Below are positions 49,901 to 58,804 of a DNA stretch of 64,000 nucleotides, piece after piece. The notes below the pieces were generated by a model. That model did not search any database. It saw only the letters and a list, made by a program, of their open reading frames with translations, and was not told where the DNA came from. Location of the stretch: the NCBI RefSeq assembly GCF_000009765.2, contig NC_004719.1, positions 1 to 64,000 of the forward strand, written 5' to 3'. The DNA is from Streptomyces avermitilis MA-4680 = NBRC 14893. Lineage in GTDB: Bacteria > Actinomycetota > Actinomycetes > Streptomycetales > Streptomycetaceae. The stretch's first letter is position 1; every line of letters begins with the position of its first letter. The translations under genes were made by a program, and so were the position numbers.

Positions 49901-52117
49901 GTGTCCGATGAGGACGGCACAGGGACCCTGGTCCAGGGCCCCTGGAGCGGTGATTCCACGTACGTGCCACCGCCGATCCCGGATTACGGCGACACCATTC
50001 CGCCGCCGGAAGACATTCCCCCGGCGCCGCCGGAGTCGCCGGAAGAGATGACGATGGAACTGCCGACGATTCCGGCAGCACCGGACCCGTCAGCGGCCCT
50101 GCGCTCTGAAGGAATTACAGCACCGGAAATCAGCGAAGATGACGGCGAATGCGAGGAAGGCGAATACGAACAGCCTCGTTCTCTCGCTGACCGTCTCGGT
50201 GACTGGTTGGAATTCCGGCTGGAAATGGCGCGGGCCAATCATGAAAGCGAAACGCCTTTCCGTGAGGCTGAAATAGCACGGAAGGCCGCGCTGCTGGAGG
50301 GCCGCACCGCGCAAGAAGTCGCGATGATGGAGCAGAACGGAAAGCTCCACGCCGCGATGATGAAAGCGAAGGGCGACAAGGCGGCGGCGCGCGGAAAGGC
50401 CGACGCCGACCGCACGAAAGCGTCCGGCTCCGGCCTGGGGGCGGACAAGGGCCGCTCGAAGGCCGGCGGCGGGGGCGGGTCCTCGCGCGGCGGTGGCGGC
50501 AGCGGTCCGTCCCACAACAACTCGGGCCCGGGGTCGAACCGCTCCGGCGGCTCGCGCGGTCCCAACTCCGGTGGCCCCGGCGGGCGTTCGGGGTCCGGAT
50601 CGGCAGGGGGGAGCGGAGGCGGCAAGGGCGGCACGAAGGGGTCCCAGGCGGGCTCTGGCGGCCGTGCATCCGGTCCTGGGCGCAGCGGTTCGTCCGGGGG
50701 GTCGAAAGGCTCTCAGGCGGGCTCTGGTAGCTCCGGCCGGAACGGCAACTCCCGTGGTGACGGGGCCAGTCAGGCGTCCGGCGCTCGTGCCGAGCGGGCC
50801 CGCGGCCGCCAGGAGCGCGCCGGGGTCCGGCAGGCCGGGCGGCAGGAGCGGCGCAGCGCCGGGCACGCCGCCGGTGTCGCGGACCGGAGCAAGGACCGCG
50901 ACCAGGCGCGCGCCCAGCGGCAGCAGGCGTGGGAGGGCCGCCGGGCCAAGAAGGCGGAGCGGGCGGAGGCACGGAAGGCGAAGCGGGAAGCCGCGGCGTC
51001 GGCCGACTCGGGCCGCACCACGCTGGGTCAGGCCGTCGGTGAGGAAGCCCAGCGCCGCTTCGACAAGCGCCGCGCCGACGCGAAGGCCGCCGCGGACGCG
51101 AAAGATGCCAAGGCCGGCACCGAGAAGGTGAGCCTGACCAAGGACAAGGACTCCAAGGGCAAGGGCACCGACGACGGCAAGAGCACCGACGGCAAGGACG
51201 GGAAGTCCGCCAAGGACGGCCCCGACGGGGCCTCCAGCGCCGCGAAGGACGGCAAGGCGGGCGATGCGCCGGGCGCCGACTCAACGGCCGGTGACGGGGC
51301 GTCTGACGGTGCGAAGAAGCGGCGCCGGTTCCGGCGTCGGCGCACCGGCGGCACGGGCCGGGCCGGACGGCGCGGACGTACCCGCCGCACGGGGCGCACC
51401 AGTCGGACGGGGCGTGGTCGTACGGGTCGTAGTCGTACCGGTCGGCGTGGCCGTCCGGCGGCCAGCCCGTTCGGCGAGGAGGACTCCACCCCGACGGTCG
51501 ACTTTCCCGGCCGGCCCACCCGCCCGCCGCGCACGGACAGCAAGGGCGAGGACGACATCGTCGACGCGGACATCGTCCCCGACAAGCCCGCGGCCGTCAC
51601 GACCGGCGTGAGGGGCCTGCCGCCCACGCCGGAGAAGCACACCGCACGGCCCGGCACCAGCCGACCCACCAGCACGGAAGGGAGCAGCGTGAGCAGCTCG
51701 GAAGTCAGCAGCCCGTCCGGCGCGGGCGGCCTCGGTGTCCAGCACCGGACGGACATCACGTTCGACGAGTTCCTGATGGAGATGGCGAACATCGCCATCC
51801 AGGCCGGCATGGACCAGGAGCGGGCCGAAGCCCTGGCGGAGGCGCTGGCCAAAGTCGCCGACGCCCTGCGGGACATGGCCACCGACCTGATCGGCGACCA
51901 CAACATCTCCACCCAGGTCACCAACCTGATCACGGACCTGGCCGACTCCGCAGCCCGCATGAAGCAGCAGGCCGAACGGTGTGCCGAGCAGTGCGGCATC
52001 GCCAAGGAGGCCGCCACGCTCGCGGCCGCGATGGTCGCCCGCATCTACGGCCAGGACATGGCCGCCAAGGAAGACGCGGGCCTGAAGTTCGCGTCGGCCG
52101 CCGCCCACCACGACTAG
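49901..52117 (+). CDS. Large low-complexity basic protein of the transfer region
   Basis: 738 residues; GTG with AGGAGGG upstream. An acidic Pro-rich N-terminus (1-95), a helical segment (WLEFRLEMARANHES), a Gly/Ser/Arg-rich disordered stretch (~165-310), an Arg/Ala/Lys helix region (~320-400), a Lys/Asp-rich part, an Arg/Thr/Gly block (~465-525) and a well-folded helical C-terminus (~620-735; QAGMDQERAEALAEALAKV). Polybasic and disordered, so probably DNA- or RNA-binding. Orthologous positions in actinomycete conjugative elements carry similar proteins of unknown role. Confidence 0.68.
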   Translation: MSDEDGTGTLVQGPWSGDSTYVPPPIPDYGDTIPPPEDIPPAPPESPEEMTMELPTIPAAPDPSAALRSEGITAPEISEDDGECEEGEYEQPRSLADRLGDWLEFRLEMARANHESETPFREAEIARKAALLEGRTAQEVAMMEQNGKLHAAMMKAKGDKAAARGKADADRTKASGSGLGADKGRSKAGGGGGSSRGGGGSGPSHNNSGPGSNRSGGSRGPNSGGPGGRSGSGSAGGSGGGKGGTKGSQAGSGGRASGPGRSGSSGGSKGSQAGSGSSGRNGNSRGDGASQASGARAERARGRQERAGVRQAGRQERRSAGHAAGVADRSKDRDQARAQRQQAWEGRRAKKAERAEARKAKREAAASADSGRTTLGQAVGEEAQRRFDKRRADAKAAADAKDAKAGTEKVSLTKDKDSKGKGTDDGKSTDGKDGKSAKDGPDGASSAAKDGKAGDAPGADSTAGDGASDGAKKRRRFRRRRTGGTGRAGRRGRTRRTGRTSRTGRGRTGRSRTGRRGRPAASPFGEEDSTPTVDFPGRPTRPPRTDSKGEDDIVDADIVPDKPAAVTTGVRGLPPTPEKHTARPGTSRPTSTEGSSVSSSEVSSPSGAGGLGVQHRTDITFDEFLMEMANIAIQAGMDQERAEALAEALAKVADALRDMATDLIGDHNISTQVTNLITDLADSAARMKQQAERCAEQCGIAKEAATLAAAMVARIYGQDMAAKEDAGLKFASAAAHHD

Positions 52118-52136
52118 ACACGGAGGGAAGACGCCG

Positions 52137-52553
52137 ATGAGCGATCTTGCACCCCACAACACCAGCGCGGCGCCCGCCCCGGCCGACGGCGACAACCGCT
52201 ACAAGGCCGTCCAGGCCAAGCTGGACAAGCTCGGCAGGGCCATGGACGACGCCGTCCTCGAACTGGAGTCGCTGCGGCGCAGCATGCAGGCCAACGCCTC
52301 CCGCACCGAGGACGTGGCCCGCGACATCGCCAACGCCGGCCTGGACGTGAAGTTCGTGGAGCTGACCAACAACGTGGCCGTCGCGCTGGGCGGCGCCGCG
52401 GTCCAGGTCCGCAAGCTGGCCGACACCGCTGAGGAGACCGCCGACCTCACCCACCAGACCCGACGCACCCACTCCACGCTCTACGGGGCGCTGGACGACA
52501 TCCGCTCCAACCGGCGCGAGAAGACCCCCAGGCCGGGCTTCTTCAACCGCTGA
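52137..52553 (+). CDS. Coiled-coil protein
   Basis: 138 residues, 19 bp after the previous gene; GGAGGGAAG upstream. Helical throughout (AVQAKLDKLGRAMDDAVLELESLRRSM). Both it and the end of the preceding protein look like helical-bundle partners. No motif recognised. Confidence 0.68.
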   Translation: MSDLAPHNTSAAPAPADGDNRYKAVQAKLDKLGRAMDDAVLELESLRRSMQANASRTEDVARDIANAGLDVKFVELTNNVAVALGGAAVQVRKLADTAEETADLTHQTRRTHSTLYGALDDIRSNRREKTPRPGFFNR

Positions 52554-52577
52554 CCCTCTCCCCCACCCATCCCCGCC

Positions 52578-52612
52578 ACGGGCGGCCCCGCGATACCTGC
52601 GGGGCCGCCCGT
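52578..52612 (+). terminator. Terminator hairpin
   Basis: Perfect 14-bp arms (ACGGGCGGCCCCGC and complement), 7-base loop, 24 bp after the previous stop and 22 bp before the next gene; possibly an attenuator for the translocase gene. Confidence 0.85.
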
Positions 52613-52634
52613 CCTGTTCCCGAAGGAGAAGCCG

Positions 52635-54779
52635 GTGACCACGCCGCGCAGTGTCGCGCTCGAACGCCTCGCCTACACCCTCGCCGCGCCCCTGCTGGCC
52701 GTGGCCCCGAACCTGTACTCCGACAGCCCCGTCAACCAGGTCGTGCAGCTGGCCGGCGCTGCCGGGATCGGCGGCTGGTTCCTGGCCGCCAAGAGCGATG
52801 AGCCCGGCGCCGGACGCAAGATCCTGCGCTGGTTCCCGCTGGTCCTGGCCGCCGCCGTCGACGTCGCCGCCGGGCACACCACCGGCTTCGGCCCGTATTG
52901 GATGGACGGGCTGCTCGCCGCCGGATGGGCGGCGGCCGGCTACCTGGTGATGCCGTTCTCTCGGCACACCCGCCGCCGCCACCGTCCCGCCCTCGCCGCC
53001 CCGGCCCCGCAGCCGGCGCCCGCCGAAGTCCTCGAGGAGTCGGTGGCGCAGCCGGACGACGGCGCCGACCTGCTCACCCGCGACGCACGGTTGCTGTGGG
53101 AGCAGGCCGGGATGCCCGGCCGCACGCACATCGTCAAGGCCACCCGGCACGACGGTCAGCGGCACGACATGACGATCCTGCTGCGCGCCTCGGAGACCGG
53201 ACGGCCGATCACCGGCCTGTCGGAGGCCGCGGTCGCCGCGCCGTTCGGCGTGCACTCCAGCGACGTCGTCCTGGCGGAGGTCGCCATCCAGCCTGGCCGC
53301 CAGGGCGGGCCCGGCTGGATGGAGGCCCGCATCACCCCCGACGCCAACGCCCGGCGCCGCACCAAGCCGACCGCGCAGGAGCGCTGGACGGACCGGGTCG
53401 GCGGGCCCAAGGGCGGTGCCCCCGGCTCCGAGCTGGTCCACAAGACCCGCGACGACGAACGCGGGGTGACCTTCTACCGGGCGAAGATGGCCGACTCCAC
53501 CGAGACCCCGCGTATCGACCTGGCCAAGGTCTGCCGCGCGCTGAACCTGCCCGAGGACGACTCCTGCGTGTTCGTCCTCATCGACGGCTCGGAGTTCCTG
53601 ATCAGCGCGTTCGACACCCCGCCGCTCAGCGCGATCTTCCCCGCCACCCGCGAGCTGCTCACCCCGAACGCCAAGGGCATGTACGTGTGCGGGTTCACCA
53701 TCACTGGCCAGCCGGTGAAGAGCATGGTGTACCAGCACGACAAGAACGCCGCGGCCCACGGCCTGATCCTGGGTGTGTCCCGCTCCGGCAAGACGCAGTA
53801 TTTCGCGATCAACATGGCCGCCCAGTCCCTGGACGGACAGGTGGTGTGGCTGTCCACCGTCCGCAAGGACGAGAAGACCACCGTGCTCGGTCGGTACATC
53901 GACCGGCAGGGCTCGAACGCCCTGTGGATGGCGCGGCAGCTGCGGGCGGCGAAGGCGCTGTGCGAGATCAGGGCGGAGATGCCCTGGCCGCACGACGGCC
54001 AGCCGCACGACTACAAGCCGGGTGACACGCGCTGCCCGTACCGGCAGCTGAACGTGTACGCCGATGAGTTCATGACCGCGGCGCAGGACGGGGACTTCGG
54101 CGAGTTCATCCAGACGGACGGCGACGACCTCACGGTCACCGGGCTCAAGTACGGCATCGGCTTCAACCCCGCGGGCCAGTCGCCGTTCGCGCACAACGGC
54201 TTCTCCACGGAGATGAAGGACAACCTGCGGCAGAACAGCCGCCCGGTCATCTTCAACATGGGTTCGCCCGGCGCCACCCGCAAGGCGGCGGAGGGCACCA
54301 TGGAGAACGCCTACGACGTGCCGACCATCCCGGCCCGCTACTCCCGCAACGAAGGCTCCGCGATCGAGCGGGCCATCAAGGGCGAGGCCGACCCGGAGAA
54401 CGGCGTCTCCACGGGCGGCGTCGCGGTCATCGTCCTCGACAACGGCCGCGCCGTGCTCATGCGCTCGCTGTACGCGGACTTCGACACCGACCTCTCCGAA
54501 CTGTTCCCCGACGAGGTCAACCGCCTCACCGACTACGAGATCAGCGAGCTGGACAGGCGCGGCCTGTGGTTCGACTGGAACGAGCCCGTGCGGCCCGGCG
54601 AGTTCTGGCCCGAGCCCGACGAAGACGACGAGGGCGAGGGCCGCTCCCGCCGGCGCGGCGGCGGAGGCGGCGGCAAGGGCGGAGGCGGGCGCGGCTCCAA
54701 GAGCGGCAACCGCCGCTCCGAGCAGGTCGCCTCTCCCCGCCAGGCGCTGGAGGCCATCAAGAACCTCACCGACGCCTGA
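52635..54779 (+). CDS. FtsK/SpoIIIE-type DNA translocase (TraB-like)
   Basis: 714 residues; GTG after GAAGGAG. Membrane segments lie in the first ~115 residues (VVQLAGAAGIGGWFLAA, FPLVLAAAVDVAAG, LLAAGWAAAGYLVMPF). The motor domain has Walker A GVSRSGKT at 380-387 and a Walker B-like LNVYADEF. A Gly/Arg tail (RRRGGGGGGKGGGGRGSK) precedes a short C-terminal helix. Streptomyces TraB alone moves double-stranded DNA between mycelia. A typical winged-helix gamma domain is not obvious; the C-terminal ~25 residues may not be enough. Confidence 0.87.
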   Translation: MTTPRSVALERLAYTLAAPLLAVAPNLYSDSPVNQVVQLAGAAGIGGWFLAAKSDEPGAGRKILRWFPLVLAAAVDVAAGHTTGFGPYWMDGLLAAGWAAAGYLVMPFSRHTRRRHRPALAAPAPQPAPAEVLEESVAQPDDGADLLTRDARLLWEQAGMPGRTHIVKATRHDGQRHDMTILLRASETGRPITGLSEAAVAAPFGVHSSDVVLAEVAIQPGRQGGPGWMEARITPDANARRRTKPTAQERWTDRVGGPKGGAPGSELVHKTRDDERGVTFYRAKMADSTETPRIDLAKVCRALNLPEDDSCVFVLIDGSEFLISAFDTPPLSAIFPATRELLTPNAKGMYVCGFTITGQPVKSMVYQHDKNAAAHGLILGVSRSGKTQYFAINMAAQSLDGQVVWLSTVRKDEKTTVLGRYIDRQGSNALWMARQLRAAKALCEIRAEMPWPHDGQPHDYKPGDTRCPYRQLNVYADEFMTAAQDGDFGEFIQTDGDDLTVTGLKYGIGFNPAGQSPFAHNGFSTEMKDNLRQNSRPVIFNMGSPGATRKAAEGTMENAYDVPTIPARYSRNEGSAIERAIKGEADPENGVSTGGVAVIVLDNGRAVLMRSLYADFDTDLSELFPDEVNRLTDYEISELDRRGLWFDWNEPVRPGEFWPEPDEDDEGEGRSRRRGGGGGGKGGGGRGSKSGNRRSEQVASPRQALEAIKNLTDA

Positions 54780-54859
54780 TCACACCCACCCATCCCCGGG
54801 GCCGGCCCGCCCGAGCACGGCCGGCCCCACCCCACCCCTTGTGAAGGAGCACCACCGCC

Positions 54860-55048
54860 GTGGCCCTCTCCATCTCCGCCGCCGTGCTGCTGGGCATCAT
54901 CGTCGTCGTCCTGGTCAAGGGCGGCTACGTCCGGATCGGCTCCGCACTGGCCTGCACGCTGTTCGGCTTCACCCTCGCCGCGACCGGCCTGGCCCCGACC
55001 ATCAACAGCGGCCTCGCCTCGCTCGCCGGACTGATCTCCAGCCTCTGA
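54860..55048 (+). CDS. Small membrane protein (SpdD-like position)
   Basis: 62 residues with two hydrophobic segments (ISAAVLLGIIVVVLVKGG and LACTLFGFTLAATGLAPT). GTG with AAGGAG. It follows the translocase, the place where plasmid spread (Spd) membrane proteins occur; likely to act with it. Confidence 0.72.
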   Translation: MALSISAAVLLGIIVVVLVKGGYVRIGSALACTLFGFTLAATGLAPTINSGLASLAGLISSL

Positions 55049-55210
55049 CTACGCCTCGGTCCACGGCGGGTCGTGCGTGTAGTTGAGCCCGTCGCAGAAG
55101 CGGCAGTCCCACTCCGAGGGCACCTCCCACTTGTCGACCCAGAAGCCGACCTGCTTGCCCACGAAGAAGTTGTCCCCGCCGCACCACCCGCACTCGAAGA
55201 CGAACTCCAC
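55049..55210 (-). CDS. Small zinc-ribbon protein
   Basis: 53 residues with CGWCGG and CRFCDG, a four-Cys zinc ribbon, and WVDKWEVPSEWDC. GTG start after GGGGA. It abuts the stop of the opposite-strand small membrane gene. Codon bias is good on this strand. Function unknown; the only minus-strand gene between 44 and 62 kb. Confidence 0.62.
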   Translation of the reverse strand: MEFVFECGWCGGDNFFVGKQVGFWVDKWEVPSEWDCRFCDGLNYTHDPPWTEA

Positions 55211-55308
55211 CCGATCCCCTTCCCCGCGCCTGTCGGCTTCGAGGATGCCCGGGGCGCAGGTGCGGTGACTACCCACCCGCCAGCCCCAACTCACCTGCTG
55301 CACAACGC

Positions 55309-55348
55309 CGAAGGGCGCCGCCGGACACGATGCCGGCGACGCCCTTCG
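55309..55348 (+). terminator. Terminator hairpin
   Basis: CGAAGGGCGCCGCCGG-type arm pairs with CCGGCGACGCCCTTCG (one bulge), 8-base loop, within the 55211-55434 gap. A second hairpin (CGCCCTCC...GGAGGGCG) lies at about 55376-55406. Confidence 0.72.
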
Positions 55349-55434
55349 CCGTTGCGCGCGGCCACTCCCCCACGCGCCCTCCCGGCCACCACGGCCAGGA
55401 GGGCGCTCCCCTTCCCGCGTGATCGGAGAACCCC

Positions 55435-55929
55435 ATGGACCCCCTGCACAACACCCAGTCCGACATGCCCGAGTCCGAGGCCGCGGCCGAAGCCCGCCGC
55501 CTGATCGACGACTGGGCGAGCAAGCCCGTACGCCACCACCCCACCTCGTTCCGCGACGACACCGAGCCGCCGGCCTTCGGCACCACCCCGCCCGTACGGC
55601 AGGAGGACCACCGGATCGTCCCGGCCTGGGCGGCCGGGATCGCAGTGGCCTCCATCGGCGTGGGCGCCGGGGTAACCGGCATCGGCTGCGGTGCCTGGCT
55701 CGTGCTCCAGGGCCTGTCCTCCGTCACGTTGAACGGCGTCCTCATGGTCACCCTGCCCTTCGCGGGCATCGCGATGGTCGCCACCGCCATCGGCGGCGCG
55801 ATCAGCAAGGCCCGCGCGGCCGTCACCAAGAACGTCTTCGAGGGTCCGGTCACCCACCACACCGAGATCCACAACAACAGCACCACGCGCGGGGCGTTCT
55901 TCGCCCGCACCCGCAACGAGATCCGCTGA
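55435..55929 (+). CDS. DUF6251-like membrane protein
   Basis: 164 residues. The N-terminal 60 are soluble and acidic; two membrane segments follow (WAAGIAVASIGVGAGVTGIGC..., VLMVTLPFAGIAMVATAIGG), and the C-terminus has HHTEIHNNSTTRG. This is the pattern I know as DUF6251, found in actinomycete transfer regions. Function unknown. Confidence 0.75.
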   Translation: MDPLHNTQSDMPESEAAAEARRLIDDWASKPVRHHPTSFRDDTEPPAFGTTPPVRQEDHRIVPAWAAGIAVASIGVGAGVTGIGCGAWLVLQGLSSVTLNGVLMVTLPFAGIAMVATAIGGAISKARAAVTKNVFEGPVTHHTEIHNNSTTRGAFFARTRNEIR

Positions 55930-55991
55930 CCGGCTCCGACCAGCCCACCACCACTTTCCACCGACCCCTCTGCCGAAGGAGCAGCAACGCC

Positions 55992-56792
55992 ATGCCCAAC
56001 AACGACAAGCCGGTCAACGGCCAGGAGAACCCGTCCTTCTTCGACCTGATCGACCAGATGCCCCCGCCGCCGGTCCTCGAGCTGGACGGCAAGCCCGGCA
56101 CCCGGCGGCTCGCGCGGCTGCGCGCCGCGTGGAAGGAGTCCTGGGAAGAGGGCGGCTTCCTCTACCAGCGGTGGGAAGAGGTCTTCCAGGCCCGGCACGG
56201 CAGTTGGCACGAGGTCGCCAACTGGATCAAGGCGGCGGCACTGTTCGGCGGGCTCAGCCTCATCGTCATGATGCTGGACGCCGCCGGCGACATCGCCTCG
56301 GTCACGCTCAAGGGCCTGTCCGCCGTCCCGGCCACGGACGGCGGTGACGGCAGCGGACTGTGGGGCACGGTCGACCACCCCATCCGGCTCTTCCTCGCCG
56401 ACCAGGCCGCGCACCTGTCCGTCGCCCCGGCCGCCCTGTACGCGTTCTGGCAACTGACCGGCCTGCTCGGTCTGGTCGGCGGGTTCTTCGGCAACGCCGG
56501 AGCCCGCATCGCCTGGCTGCTGTTCGGGATCGGCAGTCTCGCGATGATCTGGTCCACCGCCCCGGCCGGGGGCCGCGCCGCCGCTACCGGGCTCGCCGCC
56601 CTCATGTGGGCGCTGGCCAGCATCTTCGCTCTGCGCGGCCTGACTCTGCGGCCCATCGTCCACAACCACCCGCCGCAGTTCATGCCGCAGTTCAACCCCA
56701 CGCTGCACCTCCACGCCACCCTCCCCGCCCCGGCCCCGGCGGGCGACGACTTCGACGACGAAGACGACAACGTCCACCCGCTCCAGCGCTGA
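55992..56792 (+). CDS. Multi-pass membrane protein of the transfer region
   Basis: 266 residues; GAAGGAG upstream. An N-terminal amphipathic part is followed by four membrane segments (AALFGGLSLIVMMLDAAG; LLGLVGGFFGNAG; IAWLLFGIGSLAMIW; ATGLAALMWALASIFAL) and a His/Pro-rich tail (HPPQFMPQFNPTLHLHATL). Probably a mating-channel or Spd-type component; no family recognised. Confidence 0.74.
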   Translation: MPNNDKPVNGQENPSFFDLIDQMPPPPVLELDGKPGTRRLARLRAAWKESWEEGGFLYQRWEEVFQARHGSWHEVANWIKAAALFGGLSLIVMMLDAAGDIASVTLKGLSAVPATDGGDGSGLWGTVDHPIRLFLADQAAHLSVAPAALYAFWQLTGLLGLVGGFFGNAGARIAWLLFGIGSLAMIWSTAPAGGRAAATGLAALMWALASIFALRGLTLRPIVHNHPPQFMPQFNPTLHLHATLPAPAPAGDDFDDEDDNVHPLQR

Positions 56793-56872
56793 CTCACAAC
56801 GCCGCTCGCGCCCACCCTCCTGCTGGCGCCGCGACCGACCAGGGTGCGGCGCCCGGACCCGAACGGAATCCC

Positions 56873-57118
56873 ATGACGCTGCAGACGAACGAGTTCTGGG
56901 TCGGCACCTACCACGGCCGCCACGACGGCCGCCTCGTCAAGGTCACCGCCACCCGCGACGACACCCGCCTCGAGCCCTACGCCTGGACGTGCACCTGCGG
57001 GGCCTCCCAGACCTTCCCCACCGAGGACGGCGTGGACCGCACCGCCTGGCGGCACACGCACCCGACCCTCTGGGACCGGCTGCGCCAGAAGGCCGCCCTG
57101 CTGTTGCGGACCCGCTGA
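56873..57118 (+). CDS. Small hypothetical protein with CxC motif
   Basis: 81 residues; weak ribosome site (GGAA). A beta-rich N-terminus (FWVGTYHGRHDGRLVKVTA) with CTCGASQTF, one possible metal pair, and a C-terminal basic helix. No family recognised. Confidence 0.62.
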   Translation: MTLQTNEFWVGTYHGRHDGRLVKVTATRDDTRLEPYAWTCTCGASQTFPTEDGVDRTAWRHTHPTLWDRLRQKAALLLRTR

Positions 57119-57188
57119 GACCTGACGCCCTGCCTGGCCCTCGCCCGCACCGGGCGAGGACCGGACAGGCCGCCCGGCCGCCGTCTCC

Positions 57189-57224
57189 CGCGCCCCGCTG
57201 ACGAACCGACGTCGGCGGGGCGCG
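57189..57224 (+). terminator. Terminator hairpin
   Basis: CGCGCCCCGCTGACG pairs with its complement (one mismatch), 6-base loop. Followed 36 bp later by a new gene. Confidence 0.8.
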
Positions 57225-57259
57225 GTGTTGCCCACCCGACCCGCTGGAGGAGATCACTC

Positions 57260-57367
57260 GTGCTCATCCCCCGCCCGCGCCGCCGCATCGGCCGGCCCCG
57301 CCCGCAGCGCCCCGGCCCCCGCTACCCGCACCGTCCCGACCGGCTGCCTGGCGCCTGGAGCAGGTGA
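57260..57367 (+). CDS. 35-residue Arg/Pro-rich peptide
   Basis: A GTG with an excellent GGAGGAG eight bases upstream opens a 35-codon frame (RPRRRIGRPRPQRPGPRYP), whose stop overlaps the next gene's ATG (TGATG). Strongly basic. The ribosome site and coupling argue it is translated; it may be a leader peptide that governs the next gene. Confidence 0.55.
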   Translation: MLIPRPRRRIGRPRPQRPGPRYPHRPDRLPGAWSR

Positions 57368-57831
57368 TGACGCGCGCCCGGAAGAAGCGCCGCCCTCGCG
57401 AGGTGAAGCGGGTGCCGCGCAGCGACGCGCTCCTGCCGGAGCATGACCGCGGCGCAGTACCGGAGGGCTTGGTCACCAGGCGGCAGCTGAGGGACATGGG
57501 CCTCAGCCCGGGAGGCAACGACGGTCCGGTCGCGATCCTGCGATGCAAGTGGTGCTCCTACCGGCCGCAGTGGTCATGCATCCACCCCACCCGCGGCTTC
57601 CTGCTCCGCGTCGACCTGGCTGTACCCAAGCGCGTTCCGACGCTTGCTCAGGAATGGGCCCTTGATCGGGCTATGGCAGCTCGGCAGACCTGTAGCGAAT
57701 GCAGGAGGCGTTTTTACATCTGCCTCTCCAAGAAGCTCGGGTGCTGCCTGGAGTGCTTCGACGGCACGCCCGCTGACCCCAGCAGCCTCATGACGGCCCC
57801 GGCCTCCGCCGCTCACCGGCTGGCCGCGTGA
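57367..57831 (+). CDS. RRQRL-motif-like zinc-binding protein
   Basis: 154 residues. A basic N-terminus, then LVTRRQLRDMGLSPGG, CKWCSYRPQWSCI and a final CSECRRRFYICLSKKLGCCLEC zinc-rich cluster. This matches what I know as RRQRL-motif proteins of Streptomyces conjugative elements. The ATG is coupled to the preceding 35-residue frame. Confidence 0.76.
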   Translation: MTRARKKRRPREVKRVPRSDALLPEHDRGAVPEGLVTRRQLRDMGLSPGGNDGPVAILRCKWCSYRPQWSCIHPTRGFLLRVDLAVPKRVPTLAQEWALDRAMAARQTCSECRRRFYICLSKKLGCCLECFDGTPADPSSLMTAPASAAHRLAA

Positions 57832-57950
57832 GCCGAACCCCGTCCCGGCCACACAGGCCGGGACGGGGCCCGTACAACCCGGGCGGCCGCAGCACCGGCA
57901 AAGGCCGGCCGCCCGCTCCCTCACCTCTTCGAGATCAGGAGAAACCCAGC

Positions 57951-58457
57951 ATGACGCATCGCTCCGCCCCCTTCGCCGCCGTCCTCGGATTGGGACGCGC
58001 CGGGTCGAACATCGGTGATCATTTTGTGCAGTCCGACTACTGCGCCCGGGTCAAGGGCGCCACCGACGCCAAGCCGGTCCACTTCGCCGCCACCCCGGAC
58101 GACGAACCCACCGTCCACGGCACGGCCGACGGCATCAAGGCATGCGCCTGGCACTGCCTGACCTACACCGCCACCCAGGCCCTCGCGGTCGGTGTCGGCG
58201 CCCGGGTCCTGGGCATCCGGCTGCACCCCGGAGCCGCCGCGGCCGCGCTCGCCCTGTCCTTCGCCACGCATTACGCCGCGGACCGCAGGGTGCCCGGCGG
58301 GCTCTTGGAGACGCTCGCCACGAAGACCGGCAAGGGCAACTTCTGGCGCCTGGCCGACCACGGAATCAACGGCGCGTACTGCCTCGACAGCGCATGGCAT
58401 CACGGCTGGGAGACGATCGCCGCCCTCATCGCCGCCACCAAGGCGACGACCCGGTGA
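57951..58457 (+). CDS. Hypothetical protein with membrane segment
   Basis: 168 residues; AGGAGA before the ATG. A hydrophobic stretch (VLGIRLHPGAAAAALALSFATHY) in the middle, flanked by soluble segments with several His. Ends in a GTGA overlap with the next gene. The last residues (TKATTR) are hydrophilic. Family not recognised. Confidence 0.7.
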   Translation: MTHRSAPFAAVLGLGRAGSNIGDHFVQSDYCARVKGATDAKPVHFAATPDDEPTVHGTADGIKACAWHCLTYTATQALAVGVGARVLGIRLHPGAAAAALALSFATHYAADRRVPGGLLETLATKTGKGNFWRLADHGINGAYCLDSAWHHGWETIAALIAATKATTR

Positions 58458-58804
58458 CCGCCCGCTCCCGCACCCGTTTGGAGCGGGTGCGCGGCTCGCT
58501 CGGCATCGCCCAGCTCGCCCTCCAGCAGATCGAGGACGACCTGAAAGCCGACGACGTCGACGCCCGCGAGCTCGCCGCGATCCTGCGCGAGATCCAGGAG
58601 GACATCGACATGCCCGGCGGCCTCTTCCCCGCCCTCGCGCAGCTGGTCAGCACCGCCGCACGCAGGGCGGAGCAGATCGAGCCCGACCGCGACGGCGACG
58701 CCTCCTGCTACCTGCACGAGGCCGCCGCCCTGATCACCGACAACGCCGGGCAGCGCCTGAACTGGGCGGCCCGCTCCCTCCACCCGCAAGGAGACGACGC
58801 ATGA
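58454..58804 (+). CDS. Hypothetical helical protein
   Basis: 116 residues; GTG overlapping the previous stop, and its own stop overlaps the next ATG (ATGA), so three genes are coupled. Helical throughout (LAQLVSTAARRAEQIEPD). Probably a partner of the adjacent kinase; no motif. Confidence 0.68.
   Translation: MTARSRTRLERVRGSLGIAQLALQQIEDDLKADDVDARELAAILREIQEDIDMPGGLFPALAQLVSTAARRAEQIEPDRDGDASCYLHEAAALITDNAGQRLNWAARSLHPQGDDA

Noticed and set aside
55309..55406. Two adjacent hairpins as a possible transfer origin or clt site
   Set aside because: They look like ordinary terminators, with no repeated 8-mers of the sort bound by TraB in known plasmids.
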